64,000 nucleotides of DNA, from NCBI RefSeq assembly GCF_023746595.1, contig NZ_CP080572.1, positions 1,782,530 through 1,846,529 on the forward strand, in the 5' to 3' direction. A program made the position numbers and the translations under genes. Positions 24,733 through 34,363 of the stretch are shown one piece after another (positions within the stretch are counted from its first letter, which is position 1; each line of letters starts with the position of its first letter). Origin of the DNA: Thermococcus argininiproducens. GTDB taxonomy: Archaea > Methanobacteriota_B > Thermococci > Thermococcales > Thermococcaceae. Under the pieces are notes generated by a model that saw only the letters and a program-made list of their open reading frames with translations, was not told where the DNA came from and searched no databases.

Positions 24733-25332
24733 TTATTCCGCCAGTTTTCTGATCTCACTGGGCAACAAATCTCCTTTTAAAACCACCGCTACATGAATAG
24801 CACTCTTAATAGCACTTGTTCGACTTTCTGCCCATGTTATTACGACTAAATCTCCATCTTTGAGAGGTAATCTCTTCACTTCTCTATCTATCTCAGGGAG
24901 TGTGTCCTTTAAGGGCCTTCTGTCCTCAGGGAATATCACTTCTCCCTTAGAACATAGTAAAATCATGGCTCCTTTCGCAAAAAATCTAATAGCTTCATCT
25001 CTCAACTCTATACTCTTAAACTCAGGAGGGTTCTTCACAATGAGAGCACATGCAGGGAAGCCTTCTATAGGTTCTATCTCAACAGGTTCTGAAAAAAGAG
25101 TAGAAATCTCGTTTACAACTTTAATTCCTTTCTCACTCAGAAAATGACCTTTTTGTTGGGACTCAATCAAGCCCGAAGCAGCAAGTTTCTTTAAAAGGGT
25201 TCTAACAGTACCTTCTCCAAGACTTAATTCCTCAGAAATCTGTTTACGACCTTTTGGAGTCTTCACCAAAAAGAGTGTGATGAGAACATCTTCCATTTTA
25301 AACTCAGGATATGCACCTCGCTTCCAGTCCAT
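24733..25332 (-). CDS. DUF4443 protein with N-terminal winged helix
   Basis: A protein of about 199 residues. An N-terminal winged helix-turn-helix (about 15-75) contains KGRKQISEELSLGEGTVRTL and LIESQQKGHFLSEKG; the C-terminal DUF4443 domain contains RDEAIRFFAKGAMILLCSKG and DLVVITWAESR. The arrangement suggests a ligand-responsive transcription regulator, but the function is not established. The ATG at 25332 follows GAGGTGA. It lies in the operon between RNA ligase and the PUA protein. Confidence 0.75.
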   Translation of the reverse strand: MDWKRGAYPEFKMEDVLITLFLVKTPKGRKQISEELSLGEGTVRTLLKKLAASGLIESQQKGHFLSEKGIKVVNEISTLFSEPVEIEPIEGFPACALIVKNPPEFKSIELRDEAIRFFAKGAMILLCSKGEVIFPEDRRPLKDTLPEIDREVKRLPLKDGDLVVITWAESRTSAIKSAIHVAVVLKGDLLPSEIRKLAE

Positions 25333-25385
25333 TCTTTCACCTCTACTTTCGAATGCATTAAAGAGATATAAAAAGTTTAAGGCGG

Positions 25386-26528
25386 TCAATCTACAAATGC
25401 GTGTCCATTCCAGAGTTCTCTAATTTCCCTTGTAGCTTCTGGATAAACTCGCTTAAATGTTATCTTCCAATACTCATTAGATGTTTCCTCTATATCTTCA
25501 ATATGAATCTTCAATCCAAGACGCTCAAAATGTGAGACCATCTTATATGCAGTCTCAATATGTTTTACTCTCACAGTAAACATCTCTGCTATTTCCTCAC
25601 CACCACCTACATCCCATATACTCTCCACAAATGGTTCCAAAAGTGCTTTTCCGAGAGCAGTTGCATATCTTTCAAAGTCTGCATCTCTGATTTTTTCTTC
25701 TGCTAAGTAAAAGGCCAAACGTTTAATCCTCTGCATAAAATATCCATGTGGTAGCTCGAAAAATACCCGTGCTCCAATTCGTATGTCATTTATATTTGCA
25801 TATGGCGTTACGTATTTAATTATCTTCTTCATGTCGGGACTCTTCATTACTATCCCTTCTCGGCGTTGCGTGCTGAGCTCTTCTATAAGTTGTCGAAGTT
25901 CATCTATCTTTGAAATATTATACATCCCAAAAACTTCAACACTTGGAATTCCATATTCTTCTGCCATTTTTATCCTATCTTTCACAGAAATTGATTTGCC
26001 AGTCTTTTTCTCTTGAATATCAAAGAGAAAGAACTGAATATCTTCCTTTATATGGGGTGGACCTTCAACAAGATAGGGGCTTTCAGGCCCTGCCATCTCC
26101 CCACAAAGTACTAAATTAGGGTAATCTTTGAAAAATTCCATGTTCACAAAATCTTCAATCCTCTCTGTAGTGAAGGGACATATAAAACCCCCTCTTGTAA
26201 AAGCAAATACTCTTCCCTCAATTTGAGCCACTCTGATATTGTACCCATCTATTTTTTCCTCCACGTAAAACGGCTTCATTTTAAATACTCTTTTTATACC
26301 TTTCTCCAGCTGGACAACTCTCTTTATGTGAGGAAAGCCCAATATGATATTATGATGGTCAAAAACCACGGTACCTCTTCTTAGATTACCGGCTGAATCT
26401 TTAAATCTGAGATATTTTATGCCCTCAAACTCATCTTCTACTATTCCCCCTTTCCCTTCAAGCATCTCGATTCTTTCTTCACTAATTCCAAGATCAAGAA
26501 GGAGCCTCTTAAAGTATGAGCTCACCAT
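25386..26528 (-). CDS. ATP-dependent RNA ligase (Rnl3 family, Pab1020-like)
   Basis: A 380-residue ligase with nucleotidyltransferase motif I EEKIDGYNIR (Lys92 takes AMP), then FAFTRGGF, VLCGEMAGPESP and a motif V-like REGIVMKSPD near 230-240. The C-terminal 140 residues form the helical dimerisation region of this family. Homologues from Pyrococcus abyssi and Methanothermobacter circularise RNA in vitro, acting on 5'-phosphate and 3'-OH ends. The ATG at 26528 is preceded by TTGGTG; a frame four codons longer is less likely. It heads the operon to RibL. Confidence 0.9.
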   Translation of the reverse strand: MVSSYFKRLLLDLGISEERIEMLEGKGGIVEDEFEGIKYLRFKDSAGNLRRGTVVFDHHNIILGFPHIKRVVQLEKGIKRVFKMKPFYVEEKIDGYNIRVAQIEGRVFAFTRGGFICPFTTERIEDFVNMEFFKDYPNLVLCGEMAGPESPYLVEGPPHIKEDIQFFLFDIQEKKTGKSISVKDRIKMAEEYGIPSVEVFGMYNISKIDELRQLIEELSTQRREGIVMKSPDMKKIIKYVTPYANINDIRIGARVFFELPHGYFMQRIKRLAFYLAEEKIRDADFERYATALGKALLEPFVESIWDVGGGEEIAEMFTVRVKHIETAYKMVSHFERLGLKIHIEDIEETSNEYWKITFKRVYPEATREIRELWNGHAFVD

Positions 26529-26645
26529 TGATAGCACCAATAAATAATACCACTCTTATAGTTTATAGTTTTTGTGAAGATACTTCTATCTCATAACAAA
26601 GAGTTTTCAAAAAGTAGATGTCCAAAGAAAAGTGTGAAAATAGAA

Positions 26646-27371
26646 TCAACCTTTCAAAAATGCTTCAACGAGATTCCTAGTCTCTTTAAAAGCCTCCAAA
26701 GGAACACCTTTTGGAAGTCCTCCAACGTCCCCTTTTACATCCTTTAAAACGCCTTCACCAGCCCCTAAAAACATTCCCTCACTTGTTATTCCCCTAAAGT
26801 TTGCAGGAGGGAGTAATGCTACAGCGACTTTGTGACCTTCTTTTACGCTTAAATCATTTGTTACTACTGTAATGGCCCTATCACCTAGATTTACATTACA
26901 TACAAGAAGCTTATCTGCATTTGGGTGTTTACCAGCACTCATGACCTCTCCAACTCTTATATCAACAGCAATTACAGGATCATTTATTTTTCCAAATTTC
27001 AACCTTTTATTCAGGCCCATTATAGTATTCAAGAAAAATCTTATCTTTGCAATAGATTCTTCCAATTTTTCCTTTTCATGCTTGTCAGCCAGTTCTAGAA
27101 ATTTAATGTACCATTCCTCTCCCCCAAGTGCTTCAATTATCCCTTGTGCTTTTTTTACAAGTTCCTTCATTTGGGGAGTCTCAGTAAGTTCAGAGGGCTC
27201 TAAGTAGGAGTACCTCATAGCTTGAAGTTCAGGAATCATTTCTTTAGCAAGCTGTATTGCTTTCTTCTTGTCCCACTTACCTTTAAATTTCGCTCCTTCA
27301 ACTGTTTTTAAGAAAAGCTCCACTGCTTTCTCTGCTACAAGTAAGCGATAATCCTTACTCGTGTCCCACAT
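26646..27371 (-). CDS. tRNA-binding (EMAP/CsaA-like) domain protein
   Basis: A protein of about 241 residues. The N-terminal half is helical (about 1-120, with [20 protein letters not shown]); the C-terminal half is a tRNA-binding OB fold with [39 protein letters not shown] and the family stretch [13 protein letters not shown]. The domain also occurs at the end of methionyl- and phenylalanyl-tRNA synthetases and in Arc1p/EMAP II, where it binds tRNA. Starts at 27374 and 27371 are both ATG. The start overlaps the upstream helical-repeat gene. Confidence 0.82.
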   Translation of the reverse strand: MWDTSKDYRLLVAEKAVELFLKTVEGAKFKGKWDKKKAIQLAKEMIPELQAMRYSYLEPSELTETPQMKELVKKAQGIIEALGGEEWYIKFLELADKHEKEKLEESIAKIRFFLNTIMGLNKRLKFGKINDPVIAVDIRVGEVMSAGKHPNADKLLVCNVNLGDRAITVVTNDLSVKEGHKVAVALLPPANFRGITSEGMFLGAGEGVLKDVKGDVGGLPKGVPLEAFKETRNLVEAFLKG

Positions 27372-28425
27372 CATTCCCACCTTCAATTGCTTTTAAAACT
27401 TCTTTCTTAACACTTTCGTTTGATATTGCCTCCGCAACTGTAACAGCTTTAAGCTTATCACCTCTCTTAGCATACGCTAGAGCAATCTTAGCAAATACTT
27501 GAGAAGCAAGTTCCCTATCATCCATTATGGCTGCTATGGTTAGAGCCTCCTTAAGCTGACCTATTTTCAAAAATTTGAACGCAATATCTCTAAGGGATTC
27601 ATCCTCAGGTTGAAGCTTTCTTTCAGCAGCCATTCTAAAAGCCTCTTCTACTAAACTATTACCCAAACCTTTTTTATCATGAAGAACAAGCCAATAAGCT
27701 ATCTCCAATAATGCTAAAATCTTTTCTTCTTCTGGCAAGTATTTAATAACGAAAACTGCACTTTCTAAATCTCTTTTTTCAAGAAAGTCTGAAACGACTT
27801 TACTCCCATGTTCTACTGCAAGTTCTATAAGAGAAGCTTTTTTCTTTAGCTCTTGAGCACTAAGATTCCTTCTAATATCTTCATAGATTCCTGCTGCTAG
27901 TTCATAAAAGTCTCTAGCTTCTGGAGAACGTACCTTATCTGCACTCTCTACAATTCGTTGCGCCAAAGTATAAAGAAAAGAAAGAACTTTAGAATATGGT
28001 TCAGAAGATCTTGTTGCTGTTTCATATGCCACATTGTAATAGTAAAACGCATCACTATGCTTCCCACTTAACGCCATGTAATATGCTAGATATGCATACC
28101 CATCAGCTCTCCAAAGAGAATAATCAATAGATCTAACTAGTTGATGTGCTTTTTTAAAAAAGTATTCACCTTTGCTATCTCCAGAAGCTAGAAGAGTGTA
28201 TCCAATTAATGCTAGTGCTCTTGCCTTATCCAGTACTTCTTTTAAAGAGTCTACTACCTCCAACATTCTCCCTAGAAGCGCTTCCATGTACTTTACCTCT
28301 TCTACATAAAGATAAATGTATGAAAGGGCTTCAAGTTTCGAGAAGGGATCTTTAATCCTTAAGGCCAACTCCAATGCACTCCCAAAATCCCCCCTCTCTA
28401 CAAAATCAGATATATCTTCCATCAT
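27355..28425 (-). CDS. Alpha-helical (TPR-like) repeat protein, function unknown
   Basis: A protein of about 356 residues built from about ten helix pairs of TPR/HEAT-like type, for example [40 protein letters not shown] and [20 protein letters not shown]. No catalytic motif or membrane segment is seen; a scaffold role is likely. The ATG at 28425 has GGTGAT upstream; ATG codons at 28431 and 28422 are alternatives. It overlaps the next gene and starts next to the stop of the zinc-ribbon gene. Confidence 0.65.
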   Translation of the reverse strand: MMEDISDFVERGDFGSALELALRIKDPFSKLEALSYIYLYVEEVKYMEALLGRMLEVVDSLKEVLDKARALALIGYTLLASGDSKGEYFFKKAHQLVRSIDYSLWRADGYAYLAYYMALSGKHSDAFYYYNVAYETATRSSEPYSKVLSFLYTLAQRIVESADKVRSPEARDFYELAAGIYEDIRRNLSAQELKKKASLIELAVEHGSKVVSDFLEKRDLESAVFVIKYLPEEEKILALLEIAYWLVLHDKKGLGNSLVEEAFRMAAERKLQPEDESLRDIAFKFLKIGQLKEALTIAAIMDDRELASQVFAKIALAYAKRGDKLKAVTVAEAISNESVKKEVLKAIEGGNDVGHE

Positions 28426-28430
28426 AATCA

Positions 28431-28763
28431 TCACCGAGTATTCTTAACCCTCCTGTCCCACTCCTCTAACATTAAGTCAAGAGTTAACAAATTAGTGAGC
28501 TTCAATTTGACTTTATTATTCTCATAGTCTATACTACCCTTAAATTCATTAAGAAGCTCAAAGACCTTGCTCGCTTCATTCTGACTTAAACTGTTTCCAT
28601 AGAATTCTTCACCACATTTCGGACACGTAAATATGAAAGTGTCCAACGTAGATAAAAAAGAATCCCTATTTTTGAGCAATTCCTTAAAGTTATTCAAAGT
28701 GAGCATCTGCTCAATAAGATCTTCCCACTTAAGCACTTCACCACAAAGGGGGCACCTACTCAT
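28431..28763 (-). CDS. Zinc-ribbon protein
   Basis: A 110-residue protein with two CxxC pairs, CPLCGEVL (residues 4-11) and CPKCGEEF (about 50-57), which could bind one zinc. The rest is helical and charged. No family was recognised beyond the zinc ribbon. The ATG at 28763 follows GGGGTGA, and the gene is four bases after the DHH phosphoesterase stop, in a long operon. Confidence 0.6.
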   Translation of the reverse strand: MSRCPLCGEVLKWEDLIEQMLTLNNFKELLKNRDSFLSTLDTFIFTCPKCGEEFYGNSLSQNEASKVFELLNEFKGSIDYENNKVKLKLTNLLTLDLMLEEWDRRVKNTR

Positions 28764-28767
28764 TGGA

Positions 28768-29748
28768 TCACCCCAAGTTCTTTAGAAAAGTTTCGATTTC
28801 TTTCACTAAAAACTTAACGGCATCATCAAGATTTTTCTTTCCGTTTGCTCCAGCAGCTCCAGAATGTCCTCCTCCAGAACCATCTATAATTGGGCCTACT
28901 CTCTCCATAAGCTTACCAAGATGAAGTCCTTTCTTAACTAAATGTTCTTTAGCACGAGCTGAGATTCTAACCCCTTTCTTTTCACTCCCTACAATCGCAA
29001 CATCAGCCCCCAACTGAAGGAAGATTTTACACGCAAGTGATTCATAGGCAGAAATCTTTGAAATCGCAATTATATAATTCTTCACTTTTCTAATTTCCAT
29101 TCGTTGACAGGCCTTCAGGATGGCAATTCTCTTTGCCTGATCTATGTTTTCATCGGTAACAGGAAGAACAAGATTATAGACCTCCCCCATATGTATGTTA
29201 AACTTTTCAAGAATGCTAAAAACCGTTTTGAAGGTCTTTGAATTTGCGTATCTAAAGTTGGCAGTATCTGTAACTATTCCTGCTAAAATGACTCTTGCCG
29301 AAATTTCATCATAAAATCCTAAGTAATTAAGAAGCTCCCATACTATCTCAGCAGTAGATGTCCTAGAAGAATCTACAATCCAAATATCCGCATTTATAGG
29401 ACTTTCTTTTTCAGCATGATGGTCAATAACCACTACATATTTCCCTTCAGGAATTTTAATTGGCTCAAGCTGTTCAATAGAGGAAGTATCGAAAATCACT
29501 ACAACATCTTCCCCAACCTCTGGATCCTTTTCCACCTCGGCAAATTGGAGAAGTCTCTTTGCATAAGATGAAACACTTTGAGCAACCCCAATTTTATTTT
29601 TCAGTCCTCTACTGGTCAAGTATCTTGAGAAAGCAATAGCACTACCCAGAGAATCTGGATCGGCATTATGATGACACAGGAGTAAAAAGGTATAATTTCT
29701 TTCCTCTGCTTCATTTAGAAATCTTTTGAGCTTTATTTTCCCCTGCAA
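28768..29748 (-). CDS. DHH/DHHA1 phosphoesterase (NrnA/RecJ-like)
   Basis: A 326-residue DHH-superfamily protein. The DHH domain has HHNADPDSLGSAIAFSRYL (about 25-43), VVIFDTSS and VVIDHHAEKE (about 106-115); the DHHA1 domain ends with GGGHSGAAGANGKK (about 291-304). Members hydrolyse pAp, oligoribonucleotides or cyclic dinucleotides with Mn2+. Archaeal homologues without RecJ's extra domains include nanoRNase-like enzymes. It starts with TTG at 29748 and overlaps the DUF3194 gene by 38 bases. Confidence 0.85.
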   Translation of the reverse strand: MQGKIKLKRFLNEAEERNYTFLLLCHHNADPDSLGSAIAFSRYLTSRGLKNKIGVAQSVSSYAKRLLQFAEVEKDPEVGEDVVVIFDTSSIEQLEPIKIPEGKYVVVIDHHAEKESPINADIWIVDSSRTSTAEIVWELLNYLGFYDEISARVILAGIVTDTANFRYANSKTFKTVFSILEKFNIHMGEVYNLVLPVTDENIDQAKRIAILKACQRMEIRKVKNYIIAISKISAYESLACKIFLQLGADVAIVGSEKKGVRISARAKEHLVKKGLHLGKLMERVGPIIDGSGGGHSGAAGANGKKNLDDAVKFLVKEIETFLKNLG

Positions 29749-30034
29749 TTTCCATCAACCTTTTTTCAACTTTTTTATACGCATTTTCAATAGCTTCATC
29801 TACTAGAGTATCCACATCTACTTTCACAAATATTGGAACCTCTAAATAGACTTCAAGCTCCAGATCAAGGGTATCTTCACGGTTTATTCTTGCTGTTACT
29901 TCAATATCTTTTACCTCACTTCTAGTCAAATACTTAAAGATATAATCTATCACGGCTTCTTGAGCCAGTTCTCCGACTTCTATTAACTTCTCTTCTGTCA
30001 GCTCAGGGAGACCTATATGGACAACCCTCTTCAT
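29711..30034 (-). CDS. DUF3194 family protein
   Basis: A 107-residue acidic protein matching the archaeal DUF3194 family, with PELTEEKLIEVGELAQEAV, EVTARINREDTLDLELEVYL and DTLVDEAIENAYKKVEKRL. It has no known function but is regularly next to prefoldin beta in Thermococcales. The ATG at 30034 is preferred to an upstream start at 30070, inside the pfdB coding end. Confidence 0.7.
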   Translation of the reverse strand: MKRVVHIGLPELTEEKLIEVGELAQEAVIDYIFKYLTRSEVKDIEVTARINREDTLDLELEVYLEVPIFVKVDVDTLVDEAIENAYKKVEKRLMEIAGENKAQKISK

Positions 30035-30066
30035 GATGACCACGTGCAAAAGTTTAAAAAAGGAGA

Positions 30067-30420
30067 TCAACCAGCAATACCGCCTCTAAGAGCACTTTGA
30101 ATCTGTTGGGTGAGTTCTTTAATTTTCTCATTGAGCTTTTGCTCCTGTCTTTCTAGGGCCTTTAAACGCACTTCAAGAGTCTCAATTTTCTCATTGAGTT
30201 CTCCTAAAGCCTTGGATTTTGTTGATCTGACTATTAGGGTACCGACTGTTTTGTATATTGGACTCTCATCCTCACTCTTCTCAATTTCCTCAAGAGCTTT
30301 TCTAGCATCATTAAGTTCAACTTGAATTCGTTGCTTTTGTTGAATAACAAGTTGAATCTGTTGCTGATAACTCTCCAACTGCCCTAACAACGCCTGCACT
30401 TGTGGTGGGATATTCTGCAT
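30067..30420 (-). CDS. pfdB: Prefoldin beta subunit
   Basis: A 117-residue protein with N- and C-terminal coiled-coil helices (IPPQVQALLGQLESYQQQIQ and EVRLKALERQEQKLNEKIKE) around a beta hairpin (IYKTVGTLIVRSTKS), the standard beta-prefoldin layout. It forms an alpha2-beta4 hexamer that hands unfolded proteins to the thermosome. GGAGGTG precedes the ATG, and a TATTTAAA TATA box lies near 30468-30478, so prefoldin, DUF3194 and the DHH gene can be transcribed from here. Confidence 0.93.
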   Translation of the reverse strand: MQNIPPQVQALLGQLESYQQQIQLVIQQKQRIQVELNDARKALEEIEKSEDESPIYKTVGTLIVRSTKSKALGELNEKIETLEVRLKALERQEQKLNEKIKELTQQIQSALRGGIAG

Positions 30421-30481
30421 AGCAACACCTCCATAATCGCAATATCCGAGCTATACTCTCAAGGGACATTTAAATAGTTAA

Positions 30482-30724
30482 CTAAAGCTCGGTGATTTCA
30501 AGGGCAACTTTAATCCACCGGAGATAGGAATTAATTGTACCCCTTAAAGCAGAATTATCATCTGCCACAAAATTTATTATTATTTTGGATCCATTTAGAG
30601 AAAAGTCCAGTTTACTCCTTCTGTAAGGAACAGTTTTATGTTCAAAAAGAACACTCTCATAAACAACTCTTGCAACCTCTTCATTTGGAAATTCTATTTC
30701 AATTGAGCCTCTTATTTTGCTCAT
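30482..30724 (-). CDS. pcc1: KEOPS complex subunit Pcc1
   Basis: An 80-residue protein with the Pcc1 pattern IRGSIEIEFPNEEVARVVYE, KIIINFVADDNSALRGTINS and YLRWIKVALEI. Pcc1 dimers bridge KEOPS and bind tRNA during t6A synthesis. The ATG at 30724 overlaps the TGA of the Brix gene; a longer frame from 30769 would lie inside that gene. It is the second KEOPS gene of the window. Confidence 0.88.
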   Translation of the reverse strand: MSKIRGSIEIEFPNEEVARVVYESVLFEHKTVPYRRSKLDFSLNGSKIIINFVADDNSALRGTINSYLRWIKVALEITEL

Positions 30725-31353
30725 GTGCCCTCGCTCCTCTTGATGCCAAGCTTTTCCTTGTAGTCCCATCTCCTACCATCTTCCATTATCCATATTTTAA
30801 CACTTATCAATGGCCCCACTGGTTTATCCTTTGAGACATCAAAACGATAAAAGTTCACCGCCATTCCCCTTGGATGACGTTCTATAACACCAAGAACATC
30901 AGTATTGTATTTATCAGCTATGTACTGGAGATTTCTATCATTACGGGGTATAAACTTGCCATTTGTGAGCTCAGCAAATACTTGACCAAAAATAATATGA
31001 TCAAGATCCACCCGTTTGGCCGTTGTTACAATAAATGGCATTTCCTCTCTGATCAAACGAATGTTTCTAAACCCAATTTCTCTTTGAAGTTTAATGCCAT
31101 GAAGGTAGAGATAACCCATATACCCCCAATCATCGGGAGAAACCTTAATAAAAGTCATTTTAAGAGGATTCCCTTTCCAGACATTTATAATTAATAGCCT
31201 CTCATACCCTCTATCATAAGCCTCAACAAGAAGATCTTGGATAGTTTTCTTACCTCTAGTCAAATAGGTAGAATTTGGAAAAATACGCTCTAAGTCATGT
31301 CCAAAGCTTCTTGTCCTTCTTGTAGGCCTATGGGATGTTGTTATCAGCATCAT
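30721..31353 (-). CDS. Brix domain ribosome-biogenesis protein
   Basis: A 210-residue archaeal Brix protein with MMLITTSHRPTRRTRSFGHD, a Brix-like YLTRGKKTIQDLLVEAYDRG and LIINVWKGNPLKM. Brix proteins (Imp4, Rpf2, Brx1 relatives) bind rRNA during subunit assembly. ATG codons at 31353 and 31350 are both possible. A CTTTATAAC TATA box near 31386-31395 would serve Brix and Pcc1. Confidence 0.88.
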   Translation of the reverse strand: MMLITTSHRPTRRTRSFGHDLERIFPNSTYLTRGKKTIQDLLVEAYDRGYERLLIINVWKGNPLKMTFIKVSPDDWGYMGYLYLHGIKLQREIGFRNIRLIREEMPFIVTTAKRVDLDHIIFGQVFAELTNGKFIPRNDRNLQYIADKYNTDVLGVIERHPRGMAVNFYRFDVSKDKPVGPLISVKIWIMEDGRRWDYKEKLGIKRSEGT

Positions 31354-31421
31354 CTCTGATCACTTGTTGGTTTGTCAAAAACAGGTTATAAAGGTTTTTG
31401 ATAGTTTTAAAAAAGCGCAAT

Positions 31422-31571
31422 TCAAATTGCTTTGACCCGTCTGCCCACCTTAGGTCTGGGCTTGTAAATTATCTTGGCCCCACAATAAGGACAGCGAATT
31501 TCTCGAACAACCGCTAAATCCATTTTAAATTCTTTTCCACATTTTGCACATCTGTATAATGCTTCCACCAT
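31422..31571 (-). CDS. rpoP: DNA-directed RNA polymerase subunit P (Rpb12 homologue)
   Basis: A 49-residue protein beginning MVEALYRCAKCGKEFKMD. Two CxxC pairs (Cys8/Cys11 and Cys27/Cys30, the latter in RCPYCGAKI) bind zinc, and a basic tail (KPRPKVGRRVKAI) follows. Size and layout are those of archaeal RpoP, the Rpb12 counterpart that contacts the Rpo3/Rpo10 assembly platform. It is 26 bases downstream of the L37Ae gene, the usual archaeal order. Confidence 0.93.
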   Translation of the reverse strand: MVEALYRCAKCGKEFKMDLAVVREIRCPYCGAKIIYKPRPKVGRRVKAI

Positions 31572-31597
31572 GTCAACCACCAAAAAGGTTTAAGGGG

Positions 31598-31855
31598 TTA
31601 TAGGCTTGAGACACCCCTCTTAGCAATTCTTCCAGCCGGTGTGGCTGGTAAATAAGCTCCTCCAGCAAATGTGGCACCACACTTTTGACATTGCCATATT
31701 CCTGTACTTATTCTCTTAACAGCTTTTCTTCCACATACTGGACAGGTGTGTTTTTGCCTCATTTTCTCTTCTACTGCAGCCACTCTTCTTCTAATCTTAA
31801 GACCGTATCTTGGTCCAAATCTTCCAGCTGATCCGACTTTTTTAGTTCTTGGCAT
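31598..31855 (-). CDS. rpl37ae: 50S ribosomal protein L37Ae
   Basis: An 85-residue protein with the L37Ae sequence [20 protein letters not shown] and zinc ribbon [19 protein letters not shown] then [12 protein letters not shown]. It is a zinc-binding large-subunit protein near the E site. The ATG at 31855 (MPRTKK) is chosen over two earlier starts. A promoter with TTTATAAA lies near 31950-31960. Confidence 0.95.
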   Translation of the reverse strand: MPRTKKVGSAGRFGPRYGLKIRRRVAAVEEKMRQKHTCPVCGRKAVKRISTGIWQCQKCGATFAGGAYLPATPAGRIAKRGVSSL

Positions 31856-32056
31856 GATCATCACCCCTAATGATCTTAAGCTGAAGGGTATTGAGAGAGT
31901 TTATTTAAAAGACTTTTCCTAAACCCAACTAAAAAACCAGAGTTTAGTTTATAAATCTTTTCTTGAAAGAATATAAGTTAAAATTCTCCCTCACTTCCTC
32001 TGATGTGAAAGGAAAAATACTTAACCGTAAAAATTCAAAAGAAAAGGAAACGTTGC

Positions 32057-32866
32057 TTATTCTTTCTTTATTGCCTCAAGGATTTTTTCTCTAATTTCTT
32101 CTGCTTTTTTGTATGCGGTGTCTACAGCATACACTACTTCTTCAAGCTTAAAACTCCCGCCTTCACTCTTTTGAACTGCAGAGATATACCCATTTTCATC
32201 TGTGGTTATTGTCAACTTTCCATCCATAACTTGCTCTTCTTCAAAGTTTGGATCCACAACTAGGGTGTTTCCTATCTTTGCAAAGCTTACTGGAATTGGG
32301 ATCTTTGTTACTGGAAGTTTTTCATACTCATCTAGTGTTGTAACTTCCTCAGTTTCTTCATTATACTCTACTTTCGGAATCTTTGCACTCAACAATGCCG
32401 CAATTGCACCAATTCCTGAGGCATCCAAAAGATTTCCATCGTGATCCAACACATGAACATCTATGAAGACTACTCTAACAAGTTTTCCAGGAACTATGAC
32501 AAGTTTCTCCAGGTCAATTGCTTGGCTTTCTCTTATTCCTCTGTCCACAACTCTTGCGAGTTCTATTGCTCTCTCATCGGGTGGACCTGGCTCAAAAGTG
32601 GGTGAAGCTAATGGGACAAATTCAACGTTAGTGGTTATTACACCCATATTTGGCAAATCTGGGAATGGTTCACCCAAATCAACTTTTATGCCAACAAGTA
32701 CCTGAGTGTCTCCAAGTTTTACAAGAGCAGAACCTTCTGCTTTTTCTATAACATCTGTCTCAATCGTTAAGGGCCTAGCGTCCTCCAATCCCCTTCCATC
32801 TATTCTCTTCTCCTCTTTTAGAAGCTGCAAGATATGATCCTTCATTATTGATGCCATTACTTCCAT
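32057..32866 (-). CDS. rrp42: Exosome complex subunit Rrp42
   Basis: A 269-residue RNase PH-fold protein, with KRIDGRGLEDARPLTIETDV, VEFVPLASPTFEPGPPDERA and VFIDVHVLDHDGNLLDASGI. Rrp42 is the non-catalytic partner in the Rrp41-Rrp42 hexamer ring, needed for RNA binding and phosphorolysis. The ATG at 32866 is preferred over the GTG at 32875, since GGTGAG lies at the right distance. It directly follows rrp41. Confidence 0.95.
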   Translation of the reverse strand: MEVMASIMKDHILQLLKEEKRIDGRGLEDARPLTIETDVIEKAEGSALVKLGDTQVLVGIKVDLGEPFPDLPNMGVITTNVEFVPLASPTFEPGPPDERAIELARVVDRGIRESQAIDLEKLVIVPGKLVRVVFIDVHVLDHDGNLLDASGIGAIAALLSAKIPKVEYNEETEEVTTLDEYEKLPVTKIPIPVSFAKIGNTLVVDPNFEEEQVMDGKLTITTDENGYISAVQKSEGGSFKLEEVVYAVDTAYKKAEEIREKILEAIKKE

Positions 32867-32867
32867 T

Positions 32868-33611
32868 TCACTCACCTACCTCTTGTGCTATTTTGAGATA
32901 CTTTTCCTTTAGGGCCTCTCTTTGTTTCTGATAAACTGCTTTCGCGCCTTTTATTGCAAGTCTCACGGCTTCAAGGAATTCATCTTTTGTTAGATAACCA
33001 TCCATTTGAAGTAGAGTTATGTCATTCTTTATTGGCATTATCGCCACTGGCACATCAGCTTCTCCATAATTGTCCTCTTCCTTGTTGAGATCCAGTACTA
33101 TCTCACCATCGATCTTTCCCGCAGCGCATGCTGCAACAAGATCTCTCATTGGAATTCCTGCATCAGCCAATGCAAGCGAAGCTGCTGTAATCCCTGCCAC
33201 CCTAGTTCCAGCATCGGCCTGAAGAACTTCTATAAAGATATCTATTGATGTTCTTGGGAAAAGCTCGAGAATAACTGCTGGTTCTAGGGCACCTCTTATG
33301 ACTTTACTTATCTCCACACTTCTCCTATCTGGTCCCGGCTTTTTTCTCTCTTCAACACTAAATGGTGCCATGTTATATCTTACCCTCAGAATAGCTCTAT
33401 CCGGTTTTTGAAGATGTTTTGGATGAATCTCTCTTGGCCCATAAACAGCAGCCATTACTTTATTCTTTCCCCACTCAACATAGGCAGAACCATCCGCACT
33501 TTTAAGGACTCCAACTTCCATTTTTATTTTCCTAAGTTCATACTTTTTCCTTCCATCAATTCTGTATCCATTCTCATCAATAAGCTTAAGCCCTTCCGGT
33601 TTTCCCATCAT
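32868..33611 (-). CDS. rrp41: Exosome complex exonuclease Rrp41
   Basis: A 247-residue RNase PH-type phosphorolytic exoribonuclease, the catalytic ring subunit of the archaeal exosome. It has [40 protein letters not shown] and the active-site segment [20 protein letters not shown]. It degrades RNA 3' to 5' with phosphate and can add A-rich tails in reverse. The start overlaps the rrp4 stop. Confidence 0.95.
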   Translation of the reverse strand: MMGKPEGLKLIDENGYRIDGRKKYELRKIKMEVGVLKSADGSAYVEWGKNKVMAAVYGPREIHPKHLQKPDRAILRVRYNMAPFSVEERKKPGPDRRSVEISKVIRGALEPAVILELFPRTSIDIFIEVLQADAGTRVAGITAASLALADAGIPMRDLVAACAAGKIDGEIVLDLNKEEDNYGEADVPVAIMPIKNDITLLQMDGYLTKDEFLEAVRLAIKGAKAVYQKQREALKEKYLKIAQEVGE

Positions 33612-34363
33612 TCCTCTTCACCTTCTTTTAATTGAGGGACTTCTTCAATAATCCCTTGCTCTTTAAGTTCGTTTAATCTCTGAAGCAGCATTTCTTTAAC
33701 CCTATCTGTCAATCCTTGAGTGTGACTTTCTCTGTTTACTTTAAGGATGGCTTCTATGGCCAATTTTTCAAGTTCCTCTTTCCTTCCACTGACCCAAACC
33801 CATCCATTCTGTCCTACTATAATTCTGGTCCCTGTAAGATTCTTTATCAGGTTTATCATTGAACCACCTTTTCCTATCAAACGAGGAACCTTTGAGGGGG
33901 TTATTTTCACTAGTTGGCCTCCTTTCAACGGCCCACCACTAAAGGGCATCCCTTTTGTCATCAGATCAATCTGATTAATCTCATTAAACGCTTTTACTTT
34001 CGCGTATATTATGTCCCCTATATCAAATATTTTCCTCAAATCAGTCTTCAAAATATCAACTCTTCCTTCTACAGCGTCTTGTATCCTAAGTCCAGCTTGA
34101 TAGGGCGCACCGATGTCAACAATCCAGTTTGAGAACTTTACATCAATTATTTTGCCAATTACTGAATCTCCGACCTCTGGTATATACGGGCCCTCAAGAG
34201 GTACTACTGACACAGTGTCATTTGACACCCTAACCAATCCAACAACGGTTGAGTATATTCTACTGCCTTCTTTAAAAGTACCTCTTCCATGTTTGAACGG
34301 TCCTTGTGCCAAAAGTGTCCCTGGAACCACTAAATCCTTATTTTTTACAAAAATCTTCCTCAT
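33608..34363 (-). CDS. rrp4: Exosome complex RNA-binding subunit Rrp4
   Basis: A 251-residue cap protein of the exosome with an N-terminal domain ([20 protein letters not shown]), a central S1 domain ([20 protein letters not shown]) and a C-terminal KH domain ([20 protein letters not shown]). It guides RNA into the Rrp41-Rrp42 ring. It is translationally coupled to SBDS upstream and rrp41 downstream. Confidence 0.95.
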   Translation of the reverse strand: MRKIFVKNKDLVVPGTLLAQGPFKHGRGTFKEGSRIYSTVVGLVRVSNDTVSVVPLEGPYIPEVGDSVIGKIIDVKFSNWIVDIGAPYQAGLRIQDAVEGRVDILKTDLRKIFDIGDIIYAKVKAFNEINQIDLMTKGMPFSGGPLKGGQLVKITPSKVPRLIGKGGSMINLIKNLTGTRIIVGQNGWVWVSGRKEELEKLAIEAILKVNRESHTQGLTDRVKEMLLQRLNELKEQGIIEEVPQLKEGEEE

